Positions 10,600 through 23,045 of a DNA stretch of 64,000 nt are shown piece by piece. The stretch's first letter is position 1; each line of letters opens with the position of its first letter. The position numbers were made by a program, and so were the translations under genes. Under the pieces are notes generated by a model. It made no database searches and was not told where the DNA came from. It worked only from the letters and a program-made list of their open reading frames with translations. Source of the DNA: Berberis thunbergii (taxonomy: Eukaryota > Streptophyta > Magnoliopsida > Ranunculales > Berberidaceae); the NCBI GenBank assembly GCA_003290165.1, contig QNQO01000196.1:806001-870000 (forward strand), written 5' to 3'.

Positions 10600-12228
10600 T
10601 CAAAACTGAAAAAACACAAGACAATCGGGTCCACGAAACTCAGATATGTACCACCCATAGTAGTTGAAGGGAGGAGTTTTGTTCATGTGAATACTGCTGA
10701 GTTTGCGAAGAAAATAGACGAGTGTGAACACCTTGTTGTTGGTTGGTTTGTAGGGAAAAGACTTGCCTATGGGTATGTGAAGGAATTTCTTAGTTGTATG
10801 TGGGGTACAAAATGAACATTCATCGTGACGGGACGTTTATCTTCAAGTTTAACGATGAGGAGTTGAAGGAAAATGTGCTAGAAATGGTTCATATCCATAT
10901 TGCGAGTAGGCTATTTATTCTTCGACCATGGTCACCGTTGTTGGAGGAAGAGAATGAAGTCTTGAGTTCCCTTATAATTTGGGCTATTTTGAAAAAGGTA
11001 TCAGTGTTCCTTTGGAACTCTGGGGGTTTGCAACAAATTGTGAGCGTCAGTGGGATCCCTACTATGCTTGATAAAGCAAATGAAGAACGAACGAGGTTAA
11101 CCTTTGCTTGAGCGTGTGTCGAAATTGACATTAATAGTCAATTTCCCAATACCATTCCTGTTACAATCAATGAAGAGAAGACTATTGTAGTGGAGGTGGA
11201 GTACACATGGATCTCAACCAAGTGCATCACATGTGCAGGTTTTGGTCATAACAAAACGAACTGTTCAAAAGGTGAAACAAGTTGTAGCATCAGTTTGGAA
11301 GGACAAAAACAAAAAGGTAATGAAACCCAATAAGGATGAGGAAGGGTGGATTGTTGCATTAGGTAGGCACAACTTTAGAACCAAGACATCATACACTTGA
11401 TAGGAGCGAATGTACCATATGTGTTGCGAGGGGGTGAAGCAGCTAGTAGTAATAATTATGCTCAAAGTTGTGGAAGAGAAGCCAGCCAAGGTGAACCCCA
11501 CAATACTGCTATTAGGGAAACATCACAACATGTGGACAATAATCTTGAAGAGGTGCAATGATGATGCATAGAAAAAGATGGGGAGGACACTGATTTGAAG
11601 ATTGAGGAGCCTGTGGCAGGCGAGACAGTAACAATATAGGCAGAGTATCCGTTGGAAGGCGCAGGAATAGATGTCAAAATAGGGAAGGATATGCTATAAC
11701 ATTTTAAGTCAAACTGTTCGGATGTTGATTATTCAAATAGTGATAAAGGAGCATCTAGCTAAGGTTGCAGGGAATGAACAAATTGCTCAAAGCTGTGAGG
11801 AATACGTCACTGAAGTGTGACGAGAGATAACTGCTGAAAGACATGAGGAAGAACATAGTCAGTCTCCAAGAATCCCCTACCCAAATGTTTTTACCTTTTC
11901 ATCCATAGATGAACAAAAATCTCTCTTCGACGGTATAGATGGAATTCTTCAATCCTTCTCTAAGGTTAAAAATCTTTTGAAAATTATAGAAGAATATGAC
12001 AATGGGAATGAAGTTAGAAATGCTATGAAGGAAGCAATAAAAAGATTGGGTAGGGATATGATGAAGGAAGAACTTACTGAAATAAAAACTCTATTGAAAA
12101 TGGAAGAAAATATAATGGGTCAAAACACTATTGAAGATGAATGTGAGGTTACCACAGCTTTGGTACCTAAGAAAAGCGCTCTTCGAAGATCTTCTCAAAG
12201 CAAAAGGGAAAATCCTAAATTCAAGTAA
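10600..12228 (+). pseudogene. L1-type LINE ORF1 remnant (DUF4283 plus zinc knuckle)
   Basis: Translated in shifting frames, the region gives the plant L1 ORF1 order. First comes a DUF4283-like domain (10,650-11,110: motifs RLFILRPWSP and a conserved KANEERTRLTFA end). Then follows a CCHC knuckle (KCITCAGFGHNKTNC, about 11,220-11,270). A charged C-terminal tail follows, open at 11,977-12,228 with basic SALRRSSQSKRENPKFK near its end. Several stops and frameshifts break it. No ORF2 follows. In intact L1 elements ORF1 protein binds element RNA. It is a dead, partial insertion. Confidence 0.75.
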
Positions 12229-12869
12229 TTGATGACGATAATACAAATAAGATGGAGATGTCTATTGCAATCTTGTATGGATGCTAGTTAGTTTCTTTGT
12301 CAGGGTTCATAGCTCTCCTGTTTTATATGTTGACTTTTCTTACATCTTGAGCTCAACAATATGGATGAATCAAGTCATAAAGGTTATTAAAGGATTGATT
12401 GGTGCTTATGAAAAAAATAAGAGTTATGGAAGATGCACCAAACAACCACTTCTGTAGCAGTCCACTTTTCAAGATTATTCCCTAACCTGGAGACCGTTGA
12501 ATTAGAACTAATTAGGTTCTTCATTAGGGATTTTGAAGCAATTCTATGTTGTTGATGATGTAATGAGTGAATATTTGAGCGATTGTAATCTTCATCATCC
12601 TTTATTATGGTTTTGGGATCCTCAAAACTCATGCTCGCTTTTTTAAAAAAAGGAATATGAACTTGAGGAAATAAAAAAATTCACAACTTACCTAGTACCA
12701 TGAGGCTAAGTTTCATGGTAAATGGCCGAGTTTTAGCAACAAAAATGGCGGAGGTCAATAGTGCTAGGAAGGAAGTTGTGAGATGGAGGAGCGGCCAATG
12801 CTAAAATAAACTCAAAATTATTAAGCTTGTCCACTGAAGATGCTCTTAGTTGATAAAACTAGCTAGTTA
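12229..12869. other. No gene recognised
   Basis: AT-rich sequence between the LINE ORF1 remnant and the CACTA-like terminus. Short open frames only (for example 12,387-12,632 minus), with no similarity I recognise. Confidence 0.5.
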
Positions 12870-12944
12870 TACTACAAAAATCCTATTAGCATACCTAACG
12901 AGCATTCGTTATCATGACTAGGAGCCATATTAAAAATGGGGGCT

Positions 12945-13012
12945 ATCATAGCGTTTTTGAAACGCTATGGTAAGTTGGCCTTTTATAGCGTTTCAAAAAC
13001 GCTATGGTAGCT
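12945..13012. repeat. CACTA subterminal palindromes
   Basis: CATAGCGTTTTTGAAACGCTATGG is self-complementary around its centre and is followed 17 bp later by an almost identical copy (TATAGCGTTTCAAAAACGCTATGG). Subterminal repeats of this kind bind the TNP1/TNPA-type protein in characterised CACTA elements. Confidence 0.6.
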
Positions 13013-13015
13013 ATA

Positions 13016-13957
13016 CATAGATAATTTTTTTATTTTTATTTTATTTCATTTGCTATCAATTTGAAATTACATAGACACTATTATAACACTATTTCTTTAA
13101 CCATAGAAGCTAAACAATTTGAAACTACATTTCGAAGAAAACTGAACAGAGGTGAATGATATATTTATCATATTTCCCTGAAGATGGTAAATCCCATCAA
13201 ATAGAGACATCAACGGTAAAAGTGGAATGGCTATTCTAATATAATTTGAAGCTCAACAAATCAGTTTGTTTTTCACTTTCAAGCAATGTAAGACGAGCTA
13301 TCATTTACATTCAAGAATAAAGAAATATAATTACAAGTAGGAAATTTAGTATTTGGACTAATTACTATCGACATTGCCATTTGATTCGTCTTTCTTTTTC
13401 TCAGACATTTTGTTCCAAGAAAAGCTGAATTGTTCTCCAGCAGTGGTCTCCACCAGCCAGCCAAGTGTCCATATGTATGCCAGTTGGAAATCAACAAATA
13501 AGCAGCGTTTGTTAACAGTGGTTTCTCTTGTTATCAGTGGCTGCTATATCATAGAGCATTTGCATGTGGGATGGTGGGACCATCTCATCTTGCAACCCCG
13601 AAAGGAATAGGATCGACTGTCTGATTTGCAAAACACACAAGTTACATAATGATTAGGCGTGAAAATCAAAGAGAAGAAAGGAAAAGAAAAATAAAGGAGG
13701 GGCAATGGCAGGCAAAATAGGTGTTTTTTTAAAAAATCATTTTCAGGCTTTTAATATAATCATAATTAATGTTGACCCCTGATTTGTTTAAAACGAAGTT
13801 TGCACCTTCAAAACCCACTTCCGGCTAGTCAAGTGTCATAAGATTAAAGTCTTTGCTAATCAACACGCTTAAATGCTCTCGTGTCTAATACGTGACTCTA
13901 CCTACCAATCTTAGATCTAAATACCCAAAATACCTAAAACAAAATTTAAACCATTGG
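13016..13957. other. Interior between the CACTA end and the nucleoside hydrolase fragment
   Basis: AT-rich, with no recognised gene. Open frames at 13,279-13,610 on both strands overlap and look accidental. If the captured genes are transcribed leftwards this would be 3' flanking sequence. Confidence 0.4.
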
Positions 13958-16880
13958 TCAAAGAACAACGATGGCTAGTGAAAACTTTGGTCTAGTGAGA
14001 TCAGAGTCGAACAGACTCTTTGCAGCCAAGGGGTCTAGAAACATGTTGAGTTCTGCGTATTTGTTTGAAGGAATAGTGAAAACATTTCCTCCACCCTTCT
14101 CGTTATAATCGATCTCTCCCCTCACTACATAAACTTCCTGCAACATAATTTACTCCCATAAAAATTTCATATTTGAATCTTAAAACATGTTAGTTCATCA
14201 ATGATAACCAGTGCAATGAATAGTTTATTAAGATGCTCTAAGGCTTCAACTAACCAGAGAAATTGTATATAAGCCTCAATCTCTTTTTTCACAAGTTCTA
14301 ATCAGAGAAAGAAAACAGGAAAGCATCTTACCTCAATCACTGAGCTCAAGCTTTTCTCTACAAGAATAATCTGGGCTAAGTTACTCAGTGGTCCATTCGT
14401 CAACATAGTAATTTTGGAACCAGGTTCCAATGATTTTATAATCGATTGCCAAACATCCAGTGCCAATGGTTGTCTCAGCTCTGGGTGATCTGCATCCCTT
14501 GGAGCCCCAAATTTCACAGAATTTTCTGCAGTATACCTGAAATTCAACTCCAGGCCACGTAATCAATGAAGTGTATGAATATACATTCAAATATCTTCAA
14601 GTGAATGAAAAATAAAATTTAAGTCAAATGTTGTAATACACCAAATTTATCATGTATTTCTTAATAGTATTAAAAGAGTCTAAATAGATTTTGGGGTAAG
14701 AATAAATCTCTCCAGTCAAGATGTAGTTGTTCATTAACTTTAAAAAATAATTACTACAAACATGTACTTGTAGACTCCGTGAACATGTTCAACCCCTTAT
14801 TTTCAGATCCTAGTATTTTAGTTTCTCATGGTGATACATCCTGTTTCCACCCCTCCCTCCCTAAAAGAAATTTCAACAATTGTGAGAGAAACATGAGACT
14901 TTCCCCGCTTGTATTTCTCTTGCTCCCCTTCTCATTTTCACTGTTTCCATGGAGTTTTCTCTTTGCAACCAAAGGCAGCCTAAGCTTATTAAATTCAGAA
15001 TGCAACCAACCACATTAAAATTGGAAAGATCCAGTAGATAGCAACCTATACTTTCAATGGATAGGTGAATCTGAAACTACTACCTTCTAGGGCTTCGTGG
15101 AAAGTCAGGAGAAAAACCATAAAGTGTATCAGAGTCTAGAAATCCACCAGCTCCATTTGGGATAGCCTTGATGTACTTACAGTCTCCAACGGCAATAAAA
15201 GATGGATTTGGCTGGCCCATTGCAAATACCTCTCCTTGGCCAACGGGGATGTCATCACGACCCATCATATGCAAAACGCCATATATGACATCTATTGTTG
15301 CAACATTTGTCCAGCCAGTTGCACTGACTAAAATTCCCTGAAAATAACAAATAAATAAATAAAAACTAAAATAGATAAAAACTAAATAAAATTTGCTTAA
15401 GTTAATGGTTAGCTGCTGTTTTCTTTTCAAATCACTAATCCCATGGAAATATGTCAAGTGTCACAAAGTACTCATGCGAAAAAAAGTTATTGAGAGTATT
15501 TGCCAAAAAATGAAAGGTTGTAAGCAGTTGAATTATGCACAAAAGAGCTAAGTTAACAAGAATGTGACTGCACCAAGTATTTTGAGTTACAATATTGCAG
15601 TATGGCTATGTGAGTGTGTAAATTTTTTTTTTCAGTCACTATTCATCACAGAATCAATCTTGTAGTTCAATTGTTATGTTATGACAAACACATTGTGATT
15701 GTGATTGTGTTTGTATGTGTGTGCAGGCCATGTTGTGAAGTCTAACATTGCGTATGTTCATCAAGGGTGAGAATGCACTAGTTCAGTACATTTCCCCTGT
15801 AGCTGGTAGCATGAAATTGCAAGGAAAGCAAGAATATGCTAACATTCTTTCCTGTCAAAAGAGCCAGAAAAAAAGGATTCTACCTTGAGGTTGATTACTT
15901 CCATGGGTAGTTTTACGAGATAAAATAGAGCAAGGAAATCTCCAACGCTCATATCCATGTCAAAAATAACAGGCTTCCCCAATTTTTTGTTTCTAAAATC
16001 TGGCTTGTAAATAACCTCTTTGTAATGAGGAAATTGTGTTGTAAAATTGAATCTCCCGGTGTGCTGAGGAGAATTGAGAACCTGCATATCACCAAAATAA
16101 TAATAATATAATAAATGACGGGTGTATGATCTTTACTGACTTAGTAATTTTAAATGAAATGAAACCTTATCCTTAAGTTGAGCAATGCAGTTCGTTGCAA
16201 TTGGGATTTCTCACTTTAAAAAACAAGCAATCCTAAACACTCATCTAACATCTACAGAAAATGAAACATATGAACAAAGCAACAAAATGTTGAAAAGTTA
16301 GCACTTACATCCAAGAAGCTTTTAAAAAACTCTCTGTCGTGTTTATTGTGACTAGCCCGATTAGGTTTTGCTTTTACAGCCACAAGAACACGCACTACTT
16401 CTGGTCCATCTACCTCCTTTGTGTAGCCATCCTGCGTGTACCATCTAGTGCCCAATTAGCAGGCATATCCTCTAGAAGGCTTGACTTCCAAAAGGCAGTT
16501 GACATATATGAAAATGAACATTTCAAATACAGTAAACTCTAGCTTCATATCAATCCTCCACACTCTTCAATTTCTTAAGAGGTGAATTTAATTTAGAGTA
16601 GCAATACATAAGGTCATCAATCAGTATCCTATATGCTAGAACTCAACACCTATTATTAGGAAATAATCATGGGAGAATAAAAAAGAGAAAGATCATAAAA
16701 AACTACCTGAGATCTCCCTTTCCCATTTGCAACATGGCAAAATGGATCAAGAAGTCCCATTTGAACATGACCACTGTGTACTCCACCTTTCTTTAAATTG
16801 AATCTTGGAGTTTCTCGGCCATCAAAAAATGGATTTGAACCATCAAATATGCCATAAGGTGTATAAATGACGGGTGTATG
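13958..16880 (-). pseudogene. Captured nucleoside hydrolase fragment (NSH3-type, second IUNH domain)
   Basis: Six exons on the minus strand with GT-AG borders and preserved phase: up to 16,880-16,707, 16,431-16,309, 16,081-15,884, 15,337-15,084, 14,536-14,332 and 14,137-13,958. They follow the C-terminal half of plant NSH3-type proteins, extracellular purine nucleoside hydrolases of about 890 aa with two IUNH domains. Landmarks in order: GSNPFFDGRETPRFNLKKGG, PVIFDMDMSVGDFLALFYL (metal-site region of the IUNH fold), DVIYGVLHMMGRDDIPVG, GGFLDSDTLYG, YTAENSVKFGAPRD, ITMLTNGPLSNLAQII, NVFTIPSNKYAELNMFLDPL. The first IUNH domain and the C-terminal 200 residues or so are absent; the last exon ends early at 13,958. 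The 5' end is fused to NRPS-like sequence. It is a gene fragment inside a transposon, not a working enzyme. Confidence 0.85.
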
Positions 16881-16885
16881 ATCTT
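16863..16885. repeat. 23-bp filler at the gene-fusion junction
   Basis: ATAAATGACGGGTGTATGATCTT at 16,863-16,885 is repeated exactly at 16,111-16,133 inside the second NSH intron. The junction copy lies between NRPS-like codons and the NSH segment starting near TPYGIFDGS, and it keeps the frame open. Confidence 0.9.
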
Positions 16886-19195
16886 CTGTAAGTATACGTA
16901 TCGCTGCACCACGTGCATCAATTCTTGCATCATCATCAACACTCAAACTGTTACTATGCCGAATAACTATGATAGGTTTTTTCCAGCATGGAAGATCTTG
17001 TTGTCAGGCAGTCCTGGTATGTCATCATACAGTTTTAAGAGACCCTTCCCACTGACACCAATTCGATGGAAATACCTAGACTTGACATTCATAGTAGTTA
17101 TTGCCAAATTTCCAGCAAGATTTCCGACGATCTTCTTATACTTCATGTCCATCTCTTCTATACGCTCGTCTATTGCATGCATTATATTCTTAACCATGGT
17201 GGGGTTTGTGACCCAACATAAACCCCGCCTCTATGAAGGACTAAATTCATGGGAGCAACTGAAAGAGCACCGAGAACAACGTCTTTCTGTATGACAGATC
17301 CTGGGAGAATCAGACTCTGACTGCCCACCACTGAGTTGTCCTGTACCTCAACTTTTTGGCCATTAAAACCACTGCAGGAATAAAACCCAGCAATGACCCG
17401 ACTGAAGTCTCCCAAATGAATGCCATTACCAATTGAAATCAAGCCTGGATCAGAGACTGGATTGATGGCTCTAATAGAACAATGCTGCCCAATTTTTGCA
17501 CCCAGGAGCCGTAAGTACATTCAAAAGGCTTCTGTTCCAAAGAGGAATTGAGCGAACCTGAGGTGGCAAGCAATGGTTATACGATGACCCACCCACGTCC
17601 TAAATTGGAATTGGTTAGAATCTGGTTTCCCAGCAAGTAACTGGGTCAAGGTGCCAGTAAGTAGACTGAGGATGAGGCCATGGACTAGGTAGGCAAGGCC
17701 AACTGTTACAGAGAAAGTAACAGGGTTCGAGGGTACAGTGGAAAACATGATGGCATATGCGACTATGGTAGCTGGAAACCAGTGAAATACTCTAGCAATG
17801 CAAAGGAAAGAAAAGTGTCGGAAAGTAGGAAGGTTTTGAGATAACCGAATGTGGATGAAATAAAGGATCGCTGCAGAAAGGGAGCTGAGGAAACCAACCA
17901 TGTAGATGCCTAAACAGTGGTACACAGCCTCCAGTTTCTTCTGTGTGTTACCTGTGAATTCAGACATCTGACCCTGTAACAACAACAGAAACAAAAAAAG
18001 AAGAATTAGTTTCCAGAAGCATCTTGATGAGAACCTAGAACCAACAAGGTATGTAATTATGAGTTATTGTCCTATATGACATGCTAAGACACAAACAAGG
18101 AATTTTGGAATACTGACCTTTTGAGCTCTGAATGACTTTTTAGCTTTAGGTACAGGTCTGCTGATAGGCCTCCTATCAAGTTTACTTATACAAGGAGGAA
18201 GCGGGAATGATGGCGGGACTAAGGGAAGATACGCAGACTGTAAGGAGCTATGTGGACTGCTGTGAAGGCTATTGGAGCTGCTGTGAAGTGCTATTGGAGT
18301 TATGACAGTAACAAGTTCAGACTGTTGCTCTGTTAAGATGGTTGCTCTGTTAGTTTGAGGAGGTTGCTCTGTTAAGGTTGTTAGCAATTCTGTTAAGTGA
18401 TAGGCAATCAGTGAGAAGGCATTGTATCAGATAGCATTGTATATAAATAGGGGGAAATAGAGAAATTCATTCATTCTGTAAGAAGTAAATGTACACTGAG
18501 CTATGCTCAGATAGGAGATTGGCACTCTCGAAGGTTGCCTAATACATTTCATTGTAATCCTACAATTCATCTAATATCAAACTTCCATTTCTTCTTTCTA
18601 AACTAGTCTTCCTTGAATACCAATTCCTTATTGCTTATCTCTTTCAGATTGTATTTGCCAGGTCTTCTATTCCAAAGCACTCCATTCTGACATTGTAGTC
18701 CAAGGTTGCATTGCTTGTATTCTTTATTATCTGCAGAAATTAGCAAATCAAGACAGAATTCAGCATCAAGACAGATATTAGCAATCAAGAACAGGTTAGT
18801 TCCTATCATCTGCCTCCCTCAGTCTTCTGCAAGGGCAGAACCTCAACTTCTTCTCCCAAAACAGTTCCTTTCTGGATTACAACACATGGACCAACTGAAG
18901 CCTTCCTACTGATTTTCACTGGGAGGAAACTTATAGTACCATTCTTAACCTCATGGCTTTCTACAAGAGATCCCTCTGCAATCACTGCACCATCTCCAAT
19001 TGCAACGAGAGATGGGTCTGTAATCTCAACAGTGTCAAGCAGAACGTCTGATCCGATCCTAGCCCCAAGCATCTCAAACCAATACTTGAGGAAAACAGTT
19101 CCTCTCAAAAGGACTGCAAGGACTTTACCAGCAACTTGTTGAAAATTTCCTAGCCATGAGATAAGCAGAATTAACAAGCGAAAACTCTCATTTTG
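16867..19195 (-). pseudogene. Captured NRPS-like gene fragment (LbH multipass membrane protein)
   Basis: Minus-strand pieces match the C-terminal half of a plant NRPS-like protein. 19,195-18,806 carries hexapeptide repeats of a left-handed beta-helix (ITDPSLVAIGDGAVI; TISFLPVKISRKASVG). About 18,170-18,110 continues the frame. 17,994-17,521 carries two to three membrane segments ending HRITIACHLRFAQFLFGTEAF. 17,520-17,185 carries a second beta-helix block (GAKIGQHCSI; GNGIHLGDFSRVIAGFY; NSVVGSQSLILPGSVIQKDV). 17,197-16,967 carries IEEMDMKYKKIVGNLAGNLA. Damage: an in-frame TGA at 17,521-17,523, a frameshift near 17,190, a one-base change in an A run near 16,980, and an LTR insertion at 18.3-18.7 kb. 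The fragment ends at DARIDARGAAIRIL and runs straight into nucleoside hydrolase sequence. The adenylation and carrier domains of full-length relatives are absent. Confidence 0.75.
18300..18735 (+). repeat. Dispersed LTR-like repeat, copy 1
   Basis: It contains a TATA-like GTATATAAATAGGGGG near 18,438-18,455 and the shared block GGAGATTGGCACTCTCGAAG, and ends near TCTGCA. The same family recurs inverted at 20,885-21,393 and 54,552-55,010. It sits in the NRPS-like fragment. Boundaries are approximate and no target duplication was found. Confidence 0.55.
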
Positions 19196-20884
19196 AATGT
19201 CAAGGATGCATCCAACAACATACTAAATGAATCAATGTAATGATTGATGAACATTAGCAGAGTGAATTCATTGTAATATGATCTTAAGCAGTTATCAGAT
19301 GATAAGTTTAACCAATGTAAATGTCATTCTAGAACTGGTAAAGTACACTAATTGGTTACTTTTACAGTCTCATTGTGGAATATATTCTAAATCCGTAATC
19401 GAAAAGCGAAAAGTGCTTGTAGGACAACATTACCTAGCATGGAAAGCATGGGTCAAAACTGTCTATATTACTTTGTACGATACAATTAAGAGTATCAAAA
19501 TCCCATTTCTTTACATTTTAAACCAAGAAGAATCCCAACCAAAAACTAAGATAATAAAAATAAATCAATAAATAAACATAAATAGGGAAGAAAGGGTAAC
19601 CTTGTTTATTGTTTCATCCCAATAATTATGTTCAAAAATAGTAAAAACTCAGTCATTAGGGACACTTTTCCATCACATTGATTTGCAAATCCTAGGGTTC
19701 CTAGCTAGAAGAATTATTTCAAGTTTTTTCATTTTTCGCAAAGTCTAATATTTCCAGGTTATAGAGATGATCATCAAAATTGCAAGCTCTTTTCTTTTTC
19801 GAAGAGTGTACCTGTAAACACAGATGGATGCATGTAGTAGATATCTTTCTTCGACCCATGTTTGTTTTGTTGCAGAAGTTGTTGAACAATCAGCAAAACC
19901 ATTAACAAAACATCTAACAAACACTCCAATTAAGTAACCAAAAAACCAGCTATACTCCACAAAAACTTCCACCAAATCATGACTACATATCATGATGACA
20001 GATCATAGTGTTATGTAGTACTAGACTCAATGAAAATCGTGACTACGTATCATTCTAAGAAAAAAGATAAACTAGCCAACAAAGTAACAGAATTACAAAC
20101 AACAAATTGCAGCAAAATGATCATAATAATCCACTATAATTGGCACAAAAAACAAAAAGGTTATCTTTGGATCCAATGCTTAATATTCTATATACATCAT
20201 AGATTACCTAGTAAGGTTCAACCATTAATAATCAGGTGAAAATATTTGCAACAATATGTATTTGACACAATTAGATACTGAAGTAGACAAAACTAACACC
20301 AATAACAACTCTAGCAAAACAAAAAGGCTCATACATAAGTTCAATTGAGCTCACTAATATATGGCTAAGATGAAATAAAATTCATGTTAAACTAAAAAGG
20401 ATTTTATTCACATCTAAGCAAACAATTGAGCTCATACATAAGTTCAACCCCATCTTGACCCTAAAGCATAAATTTTCACCATTGACATGAGTAAGAAACT
20501 AATAATAGCATGAAGATGGATACAAACATACCTGTGACCTGACAGGGTGGCATGACAAGACAAGTAACATAATCTGAGTGCTGATGGAGAGTTCTGGTAC
20601 CGCGACCATTTGACAAGCAGTTCCATGTTTGATAACATGACAAAAAAGTAAAGGAAATACGTGACTGAAGCAAGAACAATTACTAATCAGAAGAAAACTC
20701 AAACAACATTTCACAACAGCTCAACAAACCTTGATTGTGGTGTCTGATGAGCAGTAGCAGCAGGTGTTTGTTCCAGGAACATGGAGCAATAGAGCAATAG
20801 CAGCAGGTGTTTGCTCCAGGAACATGGTTCAGTAATAGGTTTTTGGGCATGAGTGATATGATCTGACCTCTTCTTCTGATATTC
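19196..20884. other. AT-rich interior of the first CACTA element
   Basis: No recognised gene. Overlapping frames around 20,440-20,714 in all minus frames are not coding-like. A 40-odd-bp direct duplication built on AGCAGCAGGTGTTTGTTCCA and its near copy lies at about 20,754-20,826. It probably holds intron or upstream sequence of the NRPS-like fragment. Confidence 0.45.
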
Positions 20885-21393
20885 TGCAGAATTGAAACAA
20901 TTCAGGCTTGACCTGCTAATGAAATCACAGAAAGAATGGAAGATAATACTGCAGTTTCAACAATCAAGCCTCAACAAGGGAATCTCAGGAAAGAAAGAAT
21001 GGTTTGATTAAAATGTAAAAGGTTACAATGGACTGGATACACTGGAATGTAATAGGCAGAATTCGAGATTGCCAATCTCCTCAGAGCGCAATGTGCTCAC
21101 TTGTACAAATTGTTTACACAGAAGAATGAATACAATTTCTGTTACTAATCTCCTATTTATAAGAGTTCCTATTTCTGACTATTTCTGACTATAGCCACAA
21201 AACAACAACTTGGTATAGCAACAATACATCACTTGACTTGCTAACTCCCTGAACTTCCTAAACCCCCAGACTTGGAATATAGCAGCAGCATATAGCACTT
21301 GCATTCCTCAAAGCCACTATAGCACTTGCATTCTTTAAAGCCACTCATTGGTTTATTGATTTATATCTCCTCCTTGTATAAGTATATCTAACA
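20885..21393 (-). repeat. Dispersed LTR-like repeat, copy 2
   Basis: Read on the minus strand it starts TGTTAGATATAC and ends CAATTCTGCA, 509 bp. It has a TATA-like CTTATAAATAGGAG near 21,155 and the block GGAGATTGGCAATCTCGAATT shared with the other two copies. The TG...CA ends fit an LTR; no internal domain or target duplication accompanies it, so it is probably a solo LTR or decayed copy. Confidence 0.6.
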
Positions 21394-23045
21394 GGAGGTC
21401 TATCAACGCGCTGCCATTATTAGTTTTTTTTTTTTTTTTTTTTTCGGGAAATAGGGTGTGGCCTCTGTTTTGAGCAGTTTCTGGGCAATTTGTTTGACCA
21501 GTTACATCTCATTACTTGGAGGAACAAATGAGAAGCCTGCTATTATTGAAGTTTCAGTTCACATTAAAGACGACGCCTATAGTGTTAAAGTCAGAAATCA
21601 AATAATTGAATACAATAATAGTCTTAGACAAAGGACCAATTGACAAACATGAAACAAATGCAGTGTGCATTATCTTCCTTGTTTAGTACCTTCCACGCCA
21701 TTGCTCTCTCATAGGAAATTGGCCTCCCCATGCTCGAAAGACAGATACCACCTTAAAGACAAGCAAAACCCTACAAAACCGATTAAAATAGATAAGGAAC
21801 TAGCTATAATAATATCCTGACAGTTTGTGTGATGATGCAGGTTGGATCAGATCACCGAAAAATTGAACTTTTCAGGGGTAATTTGTTAAATTTATTAAAC
21901 TTCAAATTTATTAAACTGAACCATGACATAGTTCTTCTAATTTACTAGCAACAAAAACTGTAAAAAGGGCAGTTCTGAACTTGTGATACTACAGAAGAGG
22001 ACTGTTTGAATAGAGGTCATTGTGCGGATGGAAATTGGACAATAAGATGGGGTGGAGCTGGTAATATACTCAATGTGTCCATATAGCTAATAGCAGTATC
22101 ATCCACCAAGAAAGCTTCAGAGTTTTACACACTTAATGCCGATATTATAAGATTCTGCTCTGTATTCTGGTTAGTTTATACAATAAAGTAATACATGAGA
22201 ATTTCTAAAATACCTTCAAAATTAGATTTAGATGAAAAACTTGCACTTGCTTGCATCTGCTTTGCGACAACCTGTGAAGCTCCTCCTTGCTAGAGAAAGA
22301 AACCCAATCAGTATAACAGTTTATGATAGCATCAAGTAACCACAGAAAATCAAGCTTCTCAACTATTTTAATTAAACCAAGCTTAAAGGAGTGTTGGAAG
22401 ATGTAAAGGATAGGTAACTCACTGCATTTTCGTCCTCCTCTTGGAGTTATTGCATGTGCGTTTTCTTGAAGACTTCCAACTGCAAATGTGGGCACCATGA
22501 GAGTTCCACACTACAAACTATAACCATTCATATATCAAACTTTTACATGCTAAACATTTATTTATTTCTTAAATTATCTAGTCGACTCTTCTGTGATTTT
22601 TAACTTTGATTGAAAAGACAATATAGTTTGCGGTATCCATCAATTGGTATTTTGAAATAAACTATCTACCCCCTCAATGGCCAAGTTAGAGGAAGGGATT
22701 CTTCTGGGATCTGTAGAACAGAATCAGGTGGAGTGGATGTTGATAAAAATTTCATATATGCATGTAACCTGACTTTAGTCTTTGTGCTAGCATGTGATTA
22801 ACATCAACTCACAGCTAGTGATTGAAATCCTAATATTTAGTATTGAACTGCACAAGATTCATTCAATGATATAACCGTAAAACAACTAAAATTGAAGTGA
22901 GAAACTGTCCAGCCTCTCATATGCTGTTTGTATGAATTAATTATTAGCCAGCGACAGTGTAGCATGCAACATGGCAGTAAGTCTCCGCAATAAACATTTG
23001 ATGAAAATGAAGAGATGAATGTGGATACAACAAAGGACAAACCAA
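21394..23045. other. Interior of the first CACTA element; unrecognised exon-like pieces
   Basis: A T-run lies at 21,425-21,444. Minus-strand segment 22,498-22,205 starts with an open ATG frame (MVPTFAVGSLQENAHAITPR) that could be a downstream exon of the TGA-type fragment, but I do not recognise it. The conserved DOG1/TGA C-terminal domain was not found here. Confidence 0.4.

Noticed and set aside
20444..20714. Three minus-strand frames with hydrophobic Leu/Phe/Cys-rich products
   Set aside because: Three frames open over the same DNA, no domain, no splice context; composition artefact.
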